Origin: Aquimarina megaterium XH134
Lineage (GTDB): Bacteria > Bacteroidota > Bacteroidia > Flavobacteriales > Flavobacteriaceae
Direction of reading: 5' to 3'
DNA: 64,000 nucleotides
Assembly: GCF_000520975.1 (NCBI RefSeq)
Contig: NZ_JACB01000029.1
Location: forward strand, 62,001 to 126,000
The first letter of the stretch is position 1. Every line of letters starts with the position of its first letter. Shown piece by piece: positions 8,640-16,925 of the stretch. The notes beneath the pieces are model-generated. The model worked only from the letters and a program-made list of their open reading frames with translations. It ran no database searches and was not told where the DNA came from. A program made the translations under genes and the position numbers.

Positions 8640-9062
8640 TTACATAAAGAATAAAAGAGATGCTACAATCATCCAGCAGCCAACTATTATTCCTATGATA
8701 CCTAGCTTACCTTGTTTGGGAGCTAGTTTTTCTCTAAGGCGATTTGCTTTTTCTTTTGCCTCTTCACTTTTGGATAAAAAATATTTACTGATGAGACCAA
8801 ATCCAAGCATAAATCCTAATGTTGCAGAAACAATATTTCCTGCTAACAAGGTTATCCACCAAATAGGATATGTTGTAAGCCACCCCAGGTTTAAAATTGC
8901 AGAAATAATACCCCAAATACCCCAAATACAAAATATAAATCCAATCCAACCTTGGTAAGGTTCAATTTTCTCTAAAAGCTCTTTTGCATTTGGTTTTTTA
9001 GATAATAGTAATGATGGTACTGCAAGAATACTTAAAACGATTAATGAGATTCCCCATATCAT
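8640..9062 (-). CDS. Small integral membrane protein, unknown function
   Basis: About 140 residues with four predicted membrane helices: [10 protein letters not shown] at the N-terminus, a Trp/Ile-rich second helix ([13 protein letters not shown]), a third around W-W-I-T-L-L-A-G, and a last one at the C-terminus ([13 protein letters not shown]). A charged Lys/Glu loop (about 98-115) precedes the last helix. I do not recognise the family. The start at 9062 is chosen over 9104 because the promoter at 9116-9145 places initiation near 9109, leaving a normal leader. Confidence 0.65.
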   Translation of the reverse strand: MIWGISLIVLSILAVPSLLLSKKPNAKELLEKIEPYQGWIGFIFCIWGIWGIISAILNLGWLTTYPIWWITLLAGNIVSATLGFMLGFGLISKYFLSKSEEAKEKANRLREKLAPKQGKLGIIGIIVGCWMIVASLLFFM

Positions 9063-9115
9063 AGTTTTCAAATTTAAAAGGTTAGTGTTTGTTTTTTTAT
9101 TCAAAGTTGTTATAC

Positions 9116-9145
9116 CAAATATAACAATAAATATGACTTATCAAA
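9116..9145 (-). promoter_or_regulatory. Full Bacteroidota promoter (-33 and -7)
   Basis: On the minus strand TTTG (9145-9142), an 18-nt spacer and TATATTTG (9123-9116) match the consensus TTTG-N18/19-TAnnTTTG. It drives the membrane protein gene at 8640-9062. Confidence 0.7.
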
Positions 9146-9270
9146 ATTTACCCTACTATAGTTATCCTATATACTAATAATTAGCACCTACAAATATTCT
9201 TATTAATCTTCTGATTTTTAATTGATATTTTTTTGTAATTTTCTCCAAACTAATAAATCATTTTAACAAC

Positions 9271-9678
9271 ATGAGTGAAGAAAACAACAACCTAGGGGAC
9301 GATATAAAAAAAGGAGCAGAAGAAGCGGCAGAAGCAGCAAAAGAATTTGCTAATGATGCCAAAGAAGCAGCCAGTGATTTTGCCGAAGAGGCTAAAGAAC
9401 TTGTTAATTCTGCAGATAATAAAAAAGTTCTTGCTGGTATTTTAGCTATTTTTCTAGGATGGCTTGGAGTTCATAAATTCATTTTAGGATACCAAAAAGA
9501 AGGTTTTATTCTACTGGGAATAACTTTAATCTCATTTCCTCTAATGTGTTTAGGCATAGGAATATTAACTATATACGTTCCATCAATTATCGGTCTTGTA
9601 GAAGGGATTATGTATTTAACAAAATCTGATGACGAGTTTTATCAAACATATCAAGTGGGTAGAAAGCCTTGGTTCTAA
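9271..9678 (+). CDS. TM2-domain protein with Ala/Glu-rich N-terminal helix
   Basis: Of 135 residues, the first 50 form an acidic amphipathic helix of repeated A-x-E-A-A-K-E units, similar to late-embryogenesis-like or YtxH-type tails. Residues about 52-120 form a TM2 domain with V-L-A-G-I-L-A-I-F-L-G-W-L-G-V-H-K-F and a second helix (about 88-112) joined by the short turn L-G-Y-Q-K-E-G. TM2 proteins are small two-helix membrane proteins of mostly unknown function. A hairpin terminator follows immediately. Confidence 0.85.
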   Translation: MSEENNNLGDDIKKGAEEAAEAAKEFANDAKEAASDFAEEAKELVNSADNKKVLAGILAIFLGWLGVHKFILGYQKEGFILLGITLISFPLMCLGIGILTIYVPSIIGLVEGIMYLTKSDDEFYQTYQVGRKPWF

Positions 9679-9682
9679 TAAT

Positions 9683-9714
9683 AAAAAGCTGGAAATTTTA
9701 ACTTCTGGCTTTTT
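9683..9714 (+). terminator. Intrinsic terminator after the TM2 gene
   Basis: AAAAAGCTGGAA (9683-9694) pairs with TTCTGGCTTTTT (9703-9714) through twelve pairs, two of them G-T wobbles, and runs into a T tract. It separates the TM2 gene from the ars operon. Confidence 0.7.
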
Positions 9715-9722
9715 TATTTCAT

Positions 9723-9755
9723 TTTGTTATCGTAATATTGCGATATTATAATATT
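9723..9755 (+). promoter_or_regulatory. ars operon promoter with embedded ArsR operator
   Basis: TTTG at 9723-9726 is a candidate -33 element and TATAATAT at 9747-9754 a weak -7 element, 20 nt apart. Between them, 9729-9744 (ATCGTAATATTGCGAT) is a 16-bp palindrome with one mismatched pair. Its position suits repression by the ArsR encoded 16 bp downstream. Binding is inferred from placement and symmetry. Confidence 0.55.
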
Positions 9756-9759
9756 AATT

Positions 9760-10083
9760 ATGGGAATTACCAAGACGCAAATATTTGATCAACAACAAAA
9801 TGAATTGGCACAGTTCTTCAAAATATTAGGGCATCCTGCACGTATTGCTATTCTTCAATATATCAGTAAACAAAATACATGTATATGTAATGATTTGGTT
9901 GAAGAAATAGGATTGGCACAAGCTACGATATCTCAACACCTTAAAGAATTAAAAAGCATAGGATTACTCAAAGGAGAAATCGAGGGCAAAAGCATGTGTT
10001 ACTGTATCGATATCGATCGATGGACTGCTTTGCAAAAAAATCTAAATTCATTTTTTAATACCACCAAAAAAAATTGTTGTTAA
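9760..10083 (+). CDS. arsR: ArsR/SmtB-family transcriptional repressor
   Basis: This 107-residue winged-helix protein has K-I-L-G-H-P-A-R-I-A-I-L-Q-Y-I (about 21-35), the Cys pair N-T-C41-I-C43-N-D-L in the ArsR arsenite-binding position, and the recognition helix A-Q-A-T-I-S-Q-H-L-K-E-L (about 53-64). Further Cys pairs are C80/C82 and C106/C107. Family members repress arsenic-resistance genes until As(III) binds. It is the first gene of the operon and probably binds the palindrome at 9729-9744. The extra C-terminal Cys pair may add metalloid ligands; this is inference. Confidence 0.9.
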   Translation: MGITKTQIFDQQQNELAQFFKILGHPARIAILQYISKQNTCICNDLVEEIGLAQATISQHLKELKSIGLLKGEIEGKSMCYCIDIDRWTALQKNLNSFFNTTKKNCC

Positions 10084-10105
10084 ACTTTATTAATCATTAA
10101 AAATC

Positions 10106-10591
10106 ATGAATACATCAGACTTTATAACTCTATTAGCAGAGCATCAAGATAAATCATTATTATTCGAATATGCTCCGGGAATGCTGGTAGGGACTAATTA
10201 CCATATTACCGAAGTAAAACATATTACCGTAGATGCCGTAGATTGCGGCGCTGGTACCGATTTCTGGAAAGAAACTATTATTCAACTATGGGAAAGCCCA
10301 AGTGAATTAGGTAAATCAGATTATATGAGTACCTATAAAGCTCTGGCAATATTAAGAAAGGTAGGAAAGATGAAGTCTTATGAAATGGACGCTATAGTAA
10401 AAATAGAATATGGAAATACTATGTTTCATACCGCACAATTGCACATTGCAGATTTTGAAATCAAAAAAGATCAATTAATACTGAAACTTACTGTAAATCC
10501 TACAGACTGTAAAGCAAAAGAAGTATGTGGGATTACAGAAACTAATACTGAAGAAGCTGCTTCTTGCGCCCCAGGTAGTGGTTGTTGTTAG
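10106..10591 (+). CDS. DUF6428-type protein of the arsenic operon
   Basis: This 161-residue cytoplasmic protein resembles DUF6428, a family seen mainly inside arsenic operons of Bacteroidota. Characteristic stretches are F-E-Y-A-P-G-M-L-V-G-T-N-Y-H-I-T-E-V-K near residue 22 and A-V-D-C-G-A-G-T-D-F-W-K-E-T near residue 46. The tail is Cys-rich (S-C-A-P-G-S-G-C-C), plausibly metalloid binding. Its biochemical role is unknown. It lies 22 bp after arsR and directly abuts the acetyltransferase, indicating co-transcription. Confidence 0.75.
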   Translation: MNTSDFITLLAEHQDKSLLFEYAPGMLVGTNYHITEVKHITVDAVDCGAGTDFWKETIIQLWESPSELGKSDYMSTYKALAILRKVGKMKSYEMDAIVKIEYGNTMFHTAQLHIADFEIKKDQLILKLTVNPTDCKAKEVCGITETNTEEAASCAPGSGCC

Positions 10592-11089
10592 ATGGATACC
10601 CCAATAAAAATAGCATATTTTACCCAAAAGGATTGGCCCACGATCTCTGCAATCTATAAAGAAGGAATTGATACAGGAATTGCCACTTTTGAAACCCAGG
10701 TACCTACTTGGAAAGCATGGGATGTTTCGCATTTAAAACCCTGTAGAATCAAGGCTATTAGTAAAAATACTATTGCAGGCTGGGCCGCCCTGTCCCCAAC
10801 CTCGAAAAGAGAAGTATATAAAGGAGTAGCAGAAGTTAGCATTTATATAACACTAAAATGTAGGGGTTTGGGTATAGGTAAACTACTTTTATCCAAATTA
10901 ATTGAAGAAAGCGAAAAAGCTGGATTCTGGACTCTACAGGCTGGGGTATTTAGAAATAATAAAGCGAGTATTGATTTACATAAATCTTTAGGATTTAGAG
11001 AAATAGGATATCGAGAAAAAGTGGCAAAATTAGATCATATCTGGCACGATAATATCCTCTTGGAACGGAGAAGTAAAATAATTATATAA
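10592..11089 (+). CDS. arsN: ArsN-like GNAT N-acetyltransferase
   Basis: This 165-residue GNAT protein belongs to the phosphinothricin-acetyltransferase-like group. It has I-Y-K-E-G-I-D-T-G-I-A-T-F-E (about 21-34), the acetyl-CoA loop R-G-L-G-I-G (91-96), N-N-K-A-S-I-D-L-H-K-S-L-G-F (about 122-135) and the closing L-L-E-R-R. ArsN1 members encoded in ars operons acetylate the amino group of arsinothricin, an organoarsenical glutamine-synthetase inhibitor. Its ATG directly follows the DUF6428 stop codon, so it is translated with an arsenic gene. The ArsN assignment rests on context plus family; a generic amino-acid N-acetyltransferase remains possible. Confidence 0.75.
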   Translation: MDTPIKIAYFTQKDWPTISAIYKEGIDTGIATFETQVPTWKAWDVSHLKPCRIKAISKNTIAGWAALSPTSKREVYKGVAEVSIYITLKCRGLGIGKLLLSKLIEESEKAGFWTLQAGVFRNNKASIDLHKSLGFREIGYREKVAKLDHIWHDNILLERRSKIII

Positions 11090-11148
11090 CCACAATAAAC
11101 ACCACAAATTCTCTTCTAAAAAGAGAGTAACTAAAAACAAAAACACTT

Positions 11149-11574
11149 ATGAATATTTTAGTATTATGCACAGGTAATTCTTGTAGGAGTCAAATGGCAG
11201 AAGGATATTTAAAGCATTTTGCCAAAGACAATGCAACTATTTATAGTGCAGGAGTAGAAACTCATGGAGTAAACCCCAGAGCAATAGCTATTATGAAAGA
11301 AGATGGTATTGATATCTCTACTCATACCTCTAATAATCTAGACGAATATCTAGATATACAATTTGATTTCATTATTACCGTGTGTGATAATGCTAAAGAA
11401 AGATGTCCTTTCTTCCCTGGTAAGGCAGAACGATTGCATTATAATTTCTTTGATCCATCAAAGGTAGAAGGTACAGAAGAAGAAATCCATATCGCATTTA
11501 CAAAAACCAGAAATCAGATTAAAGAATATTGCGAAGATTTTGTAGAGAAAAATATACCAAAAACGGTATCGTAA
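11149..11574 (+). CDS. arsC: Arsenate reductase, low-molecular-weight phosphatase (thioredoxin-coupled) type
   Basis: This 141-residue protein reduces As(V) to As(III). The P-loop C7-T-G-N-S-C12-R13 is the C-x5-R signature. C79 and C86 (V-C-D-N-A-K-E-R-C-P) form the redox relay; the spacings of 72 and 7 residues equal those of C10/C82/C89 in Staphylococcus aureus ArsC, so it should be active and thioredoxin-dependent. D102 in F-D-P-S is the usual general acid. It is the last gene of the operon, 59 bp after arsN. No gene for an As(III) efflux pump (ArsB or Acr3) follows. Confidence 0.9.
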   Translation: MNILVLCTGNSCRSQMAEGYLKHFAKDNATIYSAGVETHGVNPRAIAIMKEDGIDISTHTSNNLDEYLDIQFDFIITVCDNAKERCPFFPGKAERLHYNFFDPSKVEGTEEEIHIAFTKTRNQIKEYCEDFVEKNIPKTVS

Positions 11575-11656
11575 TAAACACAACTTAGAACTATCTGATA
11601 GCGTTTCTAAATCGATACATCTATAAATCTTGTAGGTTATATCCCTCTGGATAAAT

Positions 11657-11702
11657 AAAAAAAGGGCAGCACAAAAGTTAACTTTTGTGCTGCCCTTTTT
11701 TT
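11657..11702. terminator. Long perfect palindrome, bidirectional terminator
   Basis: A 23-bp arm (A7 then GGGCAGCACAAAAGTT) is followed with no spacer by its exact complement ending in T7: 46 bp of perfect dyad symmetry. It lies between the convergent arsC (+) and MscS (-) genes and suits termination in both directions. Confidence 0.9.
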
Positions 11703-11770
11703 AAAATTTTCTTAAATAATATCAATCACATTCTTGATACTCTACATATGTTTAGAAAAAATAAAATCGA

Positions 11771-12982
11771 TTATTTTTCTACTTTAAATCCAGGTTTCGC
11801 ATAATTTTCGGGAATATTCTCTGGTGGTACGGTTAATACATTGCCATCTCTTATTGCTTGATAATGAGGAGACAATATTTCAATTTCGGCATCATGAAGT
11901 GCATTTTTTAAATTCTCATGTAGCATCGAATAAATCAATGCTGCTTTTTGGGGAGTTTTGGTATATGCATTGATTTCATAGTTTACATAAAAATCATCAA
12001 GGCTTTTAATCAATACAAATGGTGAAGGGTCTGGTAAAATCAAATCTGTTTTTTTTGCTCCTTCTATTAAAGCTTTCAACACATTATTACTAGGAACATC
12101 GTATCCTATAGTAACCGAAGTATGTAATATAATTCCAACATCATCAATAGCATTTTTACTAAAATTAACAATGTGATTTCCCAGAATAGAAGAATTAGGA
12201 ATAGTAATATCTAAATTTTTAATAGTTTTTACTCGTGTCACTAATAGACTTCGATCTGTAATATCTCCTATGGTATCTCCTATTTGCACACGATCTCCTA
12301 CTTTAAAGGGTCGCATATACGTAATTACAATTCCCGCTACGATATTAGAAATAGCAGAAGTAGATCCCAAAGAAAATAATACTCCGAAGAAGATAGATAC
12401 TCCCTTAAATGCCGGAGAATCTGAACCTGGTATATATGGAAAAATTATAATTACCGCAAAAGCAATAATAATAACTCTTAGCAGATTAAATGTCGGGCGC
12501 GCCCAATCTGCGTGAAAGCCTTCTAATCGAACGGCTTCCTGTTCTAGCTCATTCGTAACATATTTTAAAAACCGAAGTAAGTACTTAGTAATAAAAAAAA
12601 TAACAACTATAAAAAATAAATTAGGAATAAATCCGATAATACCATCATACAGAAATAACAATGGCTTTTTTATATATCCCAAAACAGTATCTGCATATAC
12701 CTTGGTTTGCGGAACCAAACTAAACATAAAAGGAAGATATAAAATCAAAAAGGTAACACTTACGGTTATTCTAAATAGCCTAATTACAACCTTTAGAATA
12801 TGACGTTCTCTTCTTGGAGTGATAAACTTAAAAAATTGAACAGCCTTATTACTACTAAAAAAAATATTAGTCTCTAATGCACTAGCCTTTTTTTGCAACC
12901 ATCTAAAAACTCTACGCATTACATAGAAGAAGAATAAAACCCCAACAAGAGCAATAGCAAAATATATGTATTCAATAACCAT
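11771..12982 (-). CDS. MscS-family mechanosensitive channel
   Basis: This 403-residue inner-membrane protein has four or five membrane helices in the first 215 residues. The last is a pore-lining-type helix rich in Gly, Ala and Ser (S-L-G-S-T-S-A-I-S-N-I-V-A-G). The MscS beta domain follows with R-P-F-K-V-G-D-R-V-Q-I-G-D-T-I-G-D-I near residue 225 and I-T-I-P-N-S-S-I-L-G near 260, then a mixed C-terminal cage domain. Family members open under membrane tension to release solutes during osmotic downshock. It lies alone on the minus strand, beyond the palindromic terminator. Confidence 0.88.
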   Translation of the reverse strand: MVIEYIYFAIALVGVLFFFYVMRRVFRWLQKKASALETNIFFSSNKAVQFFKFITPRRERHILKVVIRLFRITVSVTFLILYLPFMFSLVPQTKVYADTVLGYIKKPLLFLYDGIIGFIPNLFFIVVIFFITKYLLRFLKYVTNELEQEAVRLEGFHADWARPTFNLLRVIIIAFAVIIIFPYIPGSDSPAFKGVSIFFGVLFSLGSTSAISNIVAGIVITYMRPFKVGDRVQIGDTIGDITDRSLLVTRVKTIKNLDITIPNSSILGNHIVNFSKNAIDDVGIILHTSVTIGYDVPSNNVLKALIEGAKKTDLILPDPSPFVLIKSLDDFYVNYEINAYTKTPQKAALIYSMLHENLKNALHDAEIEILSPHYQAIRDGNVLTVPPENIPENYAKPGFKVEK

Positions 12983-13106
12983 AACCTAGTTAATTAAGTC
13001 AATTCGAAACACTACTGAAATTACTTTAATTTTTGCTTTTTTAAAGACTAAACGAGAAAAAATTATCAAAAAAATCTAATCTTAAAAACAATGTGTATCA
13101 AGAATC

Positions 13107-14924
13107 TTATTTATCACCGTTTTTAAAATACTTCTGCTCTAATTCTGCCTGAAATTCTTCCATAACAGGTTTTACAGTACTATCGGGGAGATCGGCAATA
13201 CGAATATACATTAAACCATCAACCGCATTATTAAATAATGGATCAACATTAAATGCTACTACTTTAGCATTTTGCTTAATATATTTTTTAATTAAAACCG
13301 GAATACGAAGACTTCCCGGCTCTACTTCATCGATAATTTTATCAAATTTATTGAGATCACTTTTACTTTCATCAAAGACAAAATCTTTATCTGCATCTTT
13401 TAGCTTTACCTTAAATTCTTTTTTAGGCCTAACATATTGCGCTACATAAGGATCATAATAATGAGATTTCATAAACTCTATCATTAGAGATTTAGAAAAA
13501 TTACTAAACTTATTACTAATACTAACTCCTCCTATAAGATACTTATGCTCTGGGAAACGAAGTGTACAATGCACAATACCTTTCCAAAGTAAAAATAATG
13601 GCATAGGACGTTGTTGATATTCTTTAATAATAAAGGCTCTACCCATTTCGATAGATTCATTCATCATTTTATGTAACTCTGGTTCAAACCTAAATAAATC
13701 CTGAAGATAAAATCCATCAATACCACGATTGGCATAAATCTGTGAGCCCATTCCCATACGATATGCTCCAACCATTTTTTTAGCCTCATTATCCCATAGA
13801 AACATATGGTGGTAATATTCATCAAAAGGGTCCAAATCCAACGAATTATTAGTTCCTTCGCCAATTGCTCTAAATGTAATTTCTCTAAGCCTCCCTATTT
13901 CATGAACTACATTTGGAATATGTTCTTTCTTCGCCAGAAAAACTTCATAATTCTTACTTATCAATAATCGTTTGTCATGATCTCTACAATATTGCAACTC
14001 AGATTCTATTGCATTGATATTACCTTCAACAGCTATTTCTTTAGGTGATTTTGGTAATTTCAAATTTTGAGGAATCGATTCTCTTAATGTCTTTTTCTCA
14101 AAAGGATTAGCTAGCATATACGTTTTCTTACGTAAGAAGTTCGTAAAATCCTCAAGATTAGTATGCTCCTCCTGATCTTTTACCGAAACCGGATTACCAA
14201 TTCGTACTTTGATAACTTTATTTTCCTGAGAAAAAAGTTCACTCGGTAATTTGGCTGTTCGTAAAATATCACTTATCGAGGCCAGACGATAAAAAAGCCT
14301 GCTATTACGAGCATGAAAATATATAGGAATTACAGGAACTTTTGCTTTTTGAACTAGTCTCATTGCACTAGGTTCCCACGGTCTATCTACATAATTCTTA
14401 CCTTCTTTAAAAGTAGATACTTCTCCTGCCGGAAAAATCCCAAGTGGTTTACCTTCACGAAGGTGTAAAATAGCTTCCTTAATTCCTTTATGACTAGACT
14501 TTGCCTCTTTCCTATCCTCAAAAGGATTAACAGGCATTATATAAGGCTTCAATGGTGAAAAACTGTGCAATAAAAAATTTGCTATTATTTTATAATCAGA
14601 CCTATGCTCTAACATAAGTTTAAGCAATAAAATACCATCAAGTCCTCCCAATGGATGATTCGACAAGGTAATAAAAGCTCCGTCTTTAGGTAGTCTTTTT
14701 AGGTCTTCTTCAGGAATTTCATAATTCACATTATGTATTTCTAAACCTTTAGTTAAAAAGTCTAAATCTTTTAAGTGGCTTATCCTATCGTATTGACGAT
14801 TTACTTTTGATAATCGGGTAGCCTTAAGAATCACCCAACCAATAAAGGTGCCTATAAAACCAAATTTATCCATTTTGAGCCCCGCGGCTACTTCTCTTGC
14901 TGTGACTATGGGCATTAAATACAA
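13107..14924 (-). CDS. Double acyltransferase: PlsC-like plus hemolysin-type GNAT domain (OlsF-like)
   Basis: This 605-residue fusion has two acyltransferase domains. The N-terminal half carries PlsC-like blocks: L-S-N-H-P-L-G-G-L-D-G (about 88-98), G-I-F-P-A-G-E-V-S-T-F (about 160) and P-V-I-P-I-Y-F (about 195). The C-terminal half (about 310-510) resembles the GNAT-like domain of COG3176 hemolysin/OlsB proteins: E-I-G-R-L-R-E-I-T-F-R, G-A-Y-R-M-G-M-G and S-I-E-M-G-R-A-F-I. The same order occurs in OlsF of Flavobacterium and Serratia, where the C-terminal part N-acylates ornithine and the N-terminal part O-acylates the product. An ornithine-lipid role is therefore likely, though glycine or other aminolipids are possible. 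It lies 44 bp beyond the stop of the aspartate kinase gene on the same strand. Confidence 0.78.
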   Translation of the reverse strand: MYLMPIVTAREVAAGLKMDKFGFIGTFIGWVILKATRLSKVNRQYDRISHLKDLDFLTKGLEIHNVNYEIPEEDLKRLPKDGAFITLSNHPLGGLDGILLLKLMLEHRSDYKIIANFLLHSFSPLKPYIMPVNPFEDRKEAKSSHKGIKEAILHLREGKPLGIFPAGEVSTFKEGKNYVDRPWEPSAMRLVQKAKVPVIPIYFHARNSRLFYRLASISDILRTAKLPSELFSQENKVIKVRIGNPVSVKDQEEHTNLEDFTNFLRKKTYMLANPFEKKTLRESIPQNLKLPKSPKEIAVEGNINAIESELQYCRDHDKRLLISKNYEVFLAKKEHIPNVVHEIGRLREITFRAIGEGTNNSLDLDPFDEYYHHMFLWDNEAKKMVGAYRMGMGSQIYANRGIDGFYLQDLFRFEPELHKMMNESIEMGRAFIIKEYQQRPMPLFLLWKGIVHCTLRFPEHKYLIGGVSISNKFSNFSKSLMIEFMKSHYYDPYVAQYVRPKKEFKVKLKDADKDFVFDESKSDLNKFDKIIDEVEPGSLRIPVLIKKYIKQNAKVVAFNVDPLFNNAVDGLMYIRIADLPDSTVKPVMEEFQAELEQKYFKNGDK

Positions 14925-14968
14925 TTTGCGCTAACTGCAAATATAGCAAAATCCTTGAATTGATATCA

Positions 14969-16222
14969 CTAATCTCTGGATACCATTTGATAAGTCTCTC
15001 TGGTTATTTGTTTTAGCAAAATATCTTTATTTTTTTCTAAAGAGGTAATCGCTTCATTTGTAAAGTGTCTAATTGTAAATAAAGACACATTTGTATTATA
15101 AGTAACTCTAAATTTTGCTTTAAGTTTCCCTAAAAGTTTTTCAAAATGGTCAAACTTATCGTCAAGACATACCGAAAAACTAATTGCAGAATTCTGAATC
15201 AGATCTACTTTTATATGATATTGATGAAAAAGGCTAAAGATCTCACTAATATTATTTTCGACAATAAATGAAAAATCTAAAGAAGAAAGTGAGACTAAAA
15301 CCTGATTTTTCTTTACAATATAACAAGGTAAGTGAGGATCTAATGGTTGACCTTTCTTTACAGAAGTACCTTGATCGACAGGGTTAAGAAACGACTTAAC
15401 ATATAGTGGTATTTCTTTACGTTGTAAAGGTTGAATTGTTTTTGGATGAATTACAGATGCTCCATAAAACGCAAGTTCTATAGCTTCTTCATAAGAAATA
15501 TGAGACAGTAATTGAGTTTTATCAAACACCCTGGGATCTGCATTAAGAACACCAGGCACATCTTTCCAGATACTTACGCTATCTGCATTTAAACAATACG
15601 CCAAAATCCCGGCAGTATAATCACTCCCCTCTCTGCCCAAAGTCGTAGTAAAATTATTCTCATCAGACCCAATAAATCCCTGGGTAATACTAAGGCTATT
15701 TTTATTGACCTTCTCGAGTATCAGGTGTTGAGTAGTTTGCCAATCTACTTCGGCATCTCTATAAGCTGTATCTGTTTTAATAAAATCTCGTGCATCTAAC
15801 CACTTATTTTGATACCCCTTATGATTTAGATATTCGCTTACAATAGTAGTAGAAATTAACTCTCCATAAGGTACTATTTGATCATAGACATAATCATATT
15901 GAGTTGATTTATTTCTATTTAGCGTGGTTTGCATATCTAACAAAAGTCTTTCAATTTTTTTAAAAACAGGATGTTGTTTGTTTTCAAAAAGTGCCTCCAG
16001 AATTTCGTTATGATATACCTCGAGATCCCGAAGCGATATTTTAAGTTCCTTGTTATTATTAATGTATAAGTCGACAATATGTTCTAAAGCATTAGTGGTT
16101 TTACCCATTGCAGAAATAACAATAACAAGATTAGAAAATCCTGTTTTATCAAGTACATTAAGTACATTTTTCACTCCATTAGCATCTTTTACAGATGCTC
16201 CTCCGAATTTAAAAATTCTCAT
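14969..16222 (-). CDS. lysC: Aspartate kinase (monofunctional)
   Basis: Catalyses ATP-dependent phosphorylation of aspartate, the entry step to Lys, Met and Thr. The N-terminus shows the kinase signature K-F-G-G-A-S (5-10; the usual Thr is Ala). L-G-R-E-G-S-D-Y-T-A (about 193-202) and V-P-G-V-L-N-A-D-P-R (about 222-231) fit the amino-acid kinase fold. The region from about 305 to the end fits ACT regulatory domains, so feedback inhibition is expected. There is no homoserine dehydrogenase domain. At 417 residues it is normal for a monofunctional enzyme. It lies 47 bp downstream of the GNAT gene on the same strand. Confidence 0.88.
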   Translation of the reverse strand: MRIFKFGGASVKDANGVKNVLNVLDKTGFSNLVIVISAMGKTTNALEHIVDLYINNNKELKISLRDLEVYHNEILEALFENKQHPVFKKIERLLLDMQTTLNRNKSTQYDYVYDQIVPYGELISTTIVSEYLNHKGYQNKWLDARDFIKTDTAYRDAEVDWQTTQHLILEKVNKNSLSITQGFIGSDENNFTTTLGREGSDYTAGILAYCLNADSVSIWKDVPGVLNADPRVFDKTQLLSHISYEEAIELAFYGASVIHPKTIQPLQRKEIPLYVKSFLNPVDQGTSVKKGQPLDPHLPCYIVKKNQVLVSLSSLDFSFIVENNISEIFSLFHQYHIKVDLIQNSAISFSVCLDDKFDHFEKLLGKLKAKFRVTYNTNVSLFTIRHFTNEAITSLEKNKDILLKQITRETYQMVSRD

Positions 16223-16269
16223 TAACCAAGTGTTTCTTTAATAAATTAGATAATCTTATTTTGAAAGCA

Positions 16270-16749
16270 TTATGATTCTGATATGAATTTACTAACCCCA
16301 TTCTGATCCATTTGAACCAGGTACCAATCTTTTAAAAGCTTTGCTCCGCTTTTTTCATAAAAATCAATAGCAGGAGTATTCCAATCCAAAACAACCCACT
16401 CTACTCTTCTCACTCCTTTTGATTGGGCATATTTTAGTACTTCTTTGTATAACGCACTACCCAAACCAGTTCCTCTCATAGATTCTTTAACAATAAGGTC
16501 TTCTAAATGAACAGAACGTCCCTGCCAGGTAGAAAATCGATAATACACCAGAGCTATTCCTACTATTTCATCCTTTACCTCGGCCACAAAACAATGAAAA
16601 AGCGGGTGATCTCCAAAACCTTCACGTATAAGCTCTTCTACAGTTATTTCTACTGCATCAGGTTCTTTTTCAAAAATCGCCAATTCCTGGATTAAACCCA
16701 GTACTTGAGTCATATCTTCCTCCTTGGCATCTCTAATCACATAATTCAT
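16270..16749 (-). CDS. GNAT N-acetyltransferase (diamine/spermidine acetyltransferase-like)
   Basis: This 159-residue GNAT protein has I-R-D-A-K-E-E-D at the N-terminus, a core strand L-E-D-L-I-V-K-E-S-M, the acetyl-CoA loop R-G-T-G-L-G-S-A-L-Y (about 93-102) and W-V-V-L-D-W-N-T-P-A-I-D-F-Y-E-K-S-G-A. The spacing and the final D-W-Y-L-V-Q-M resemble the diamine N-acetyltransferase (SAT-like) branch, but substrate prediction within GNAT is unreliable. It is followed by aspartate kinase on the same strand. Confidence 0.78.
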   Translation of the reverse strand: MNYVIRDAKEEDMTQVLGLIQELAIFEKEPDAVEITVEELIREGFGDHPLFHCFVAEVKDEIVGIALVYYRFSTWQGRSVHLEDLIVKESMRGTGLGSALYKEVLKYAQSKGVRRVEWVVLDWNTPAIDFYEKSGAKLLKDWYLVQMDQNGVSKFISES

Positions 16750-16895
16750 AAAAAAAAGTTTATCAAAACTATAAAATATGAACTAGAAATCAGACAATTT
16801 TCTAATGTTATGTGGTCACATAATATGTTTTTACAATTCTTAATGAAGTTTAATAATTAAAACCTCCGAAAACGTTATAGTTACCTAAAAAATAA

Positions 16896-16904
16896 TACTT
16901 TTGC
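16896..16904 (+). promoter_or_regulatory. -7 element of the fructose-bisphosphatase gene
   Basis: TACTTTTGC matches TAnnTTTGC and lies 22 nt before the ATG, giving a short leader. No good TTTG -33 element is visible. Confidence 0.5.
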
Positions 16905-16925
16905 AGCAACTAAAATTCACCATAA

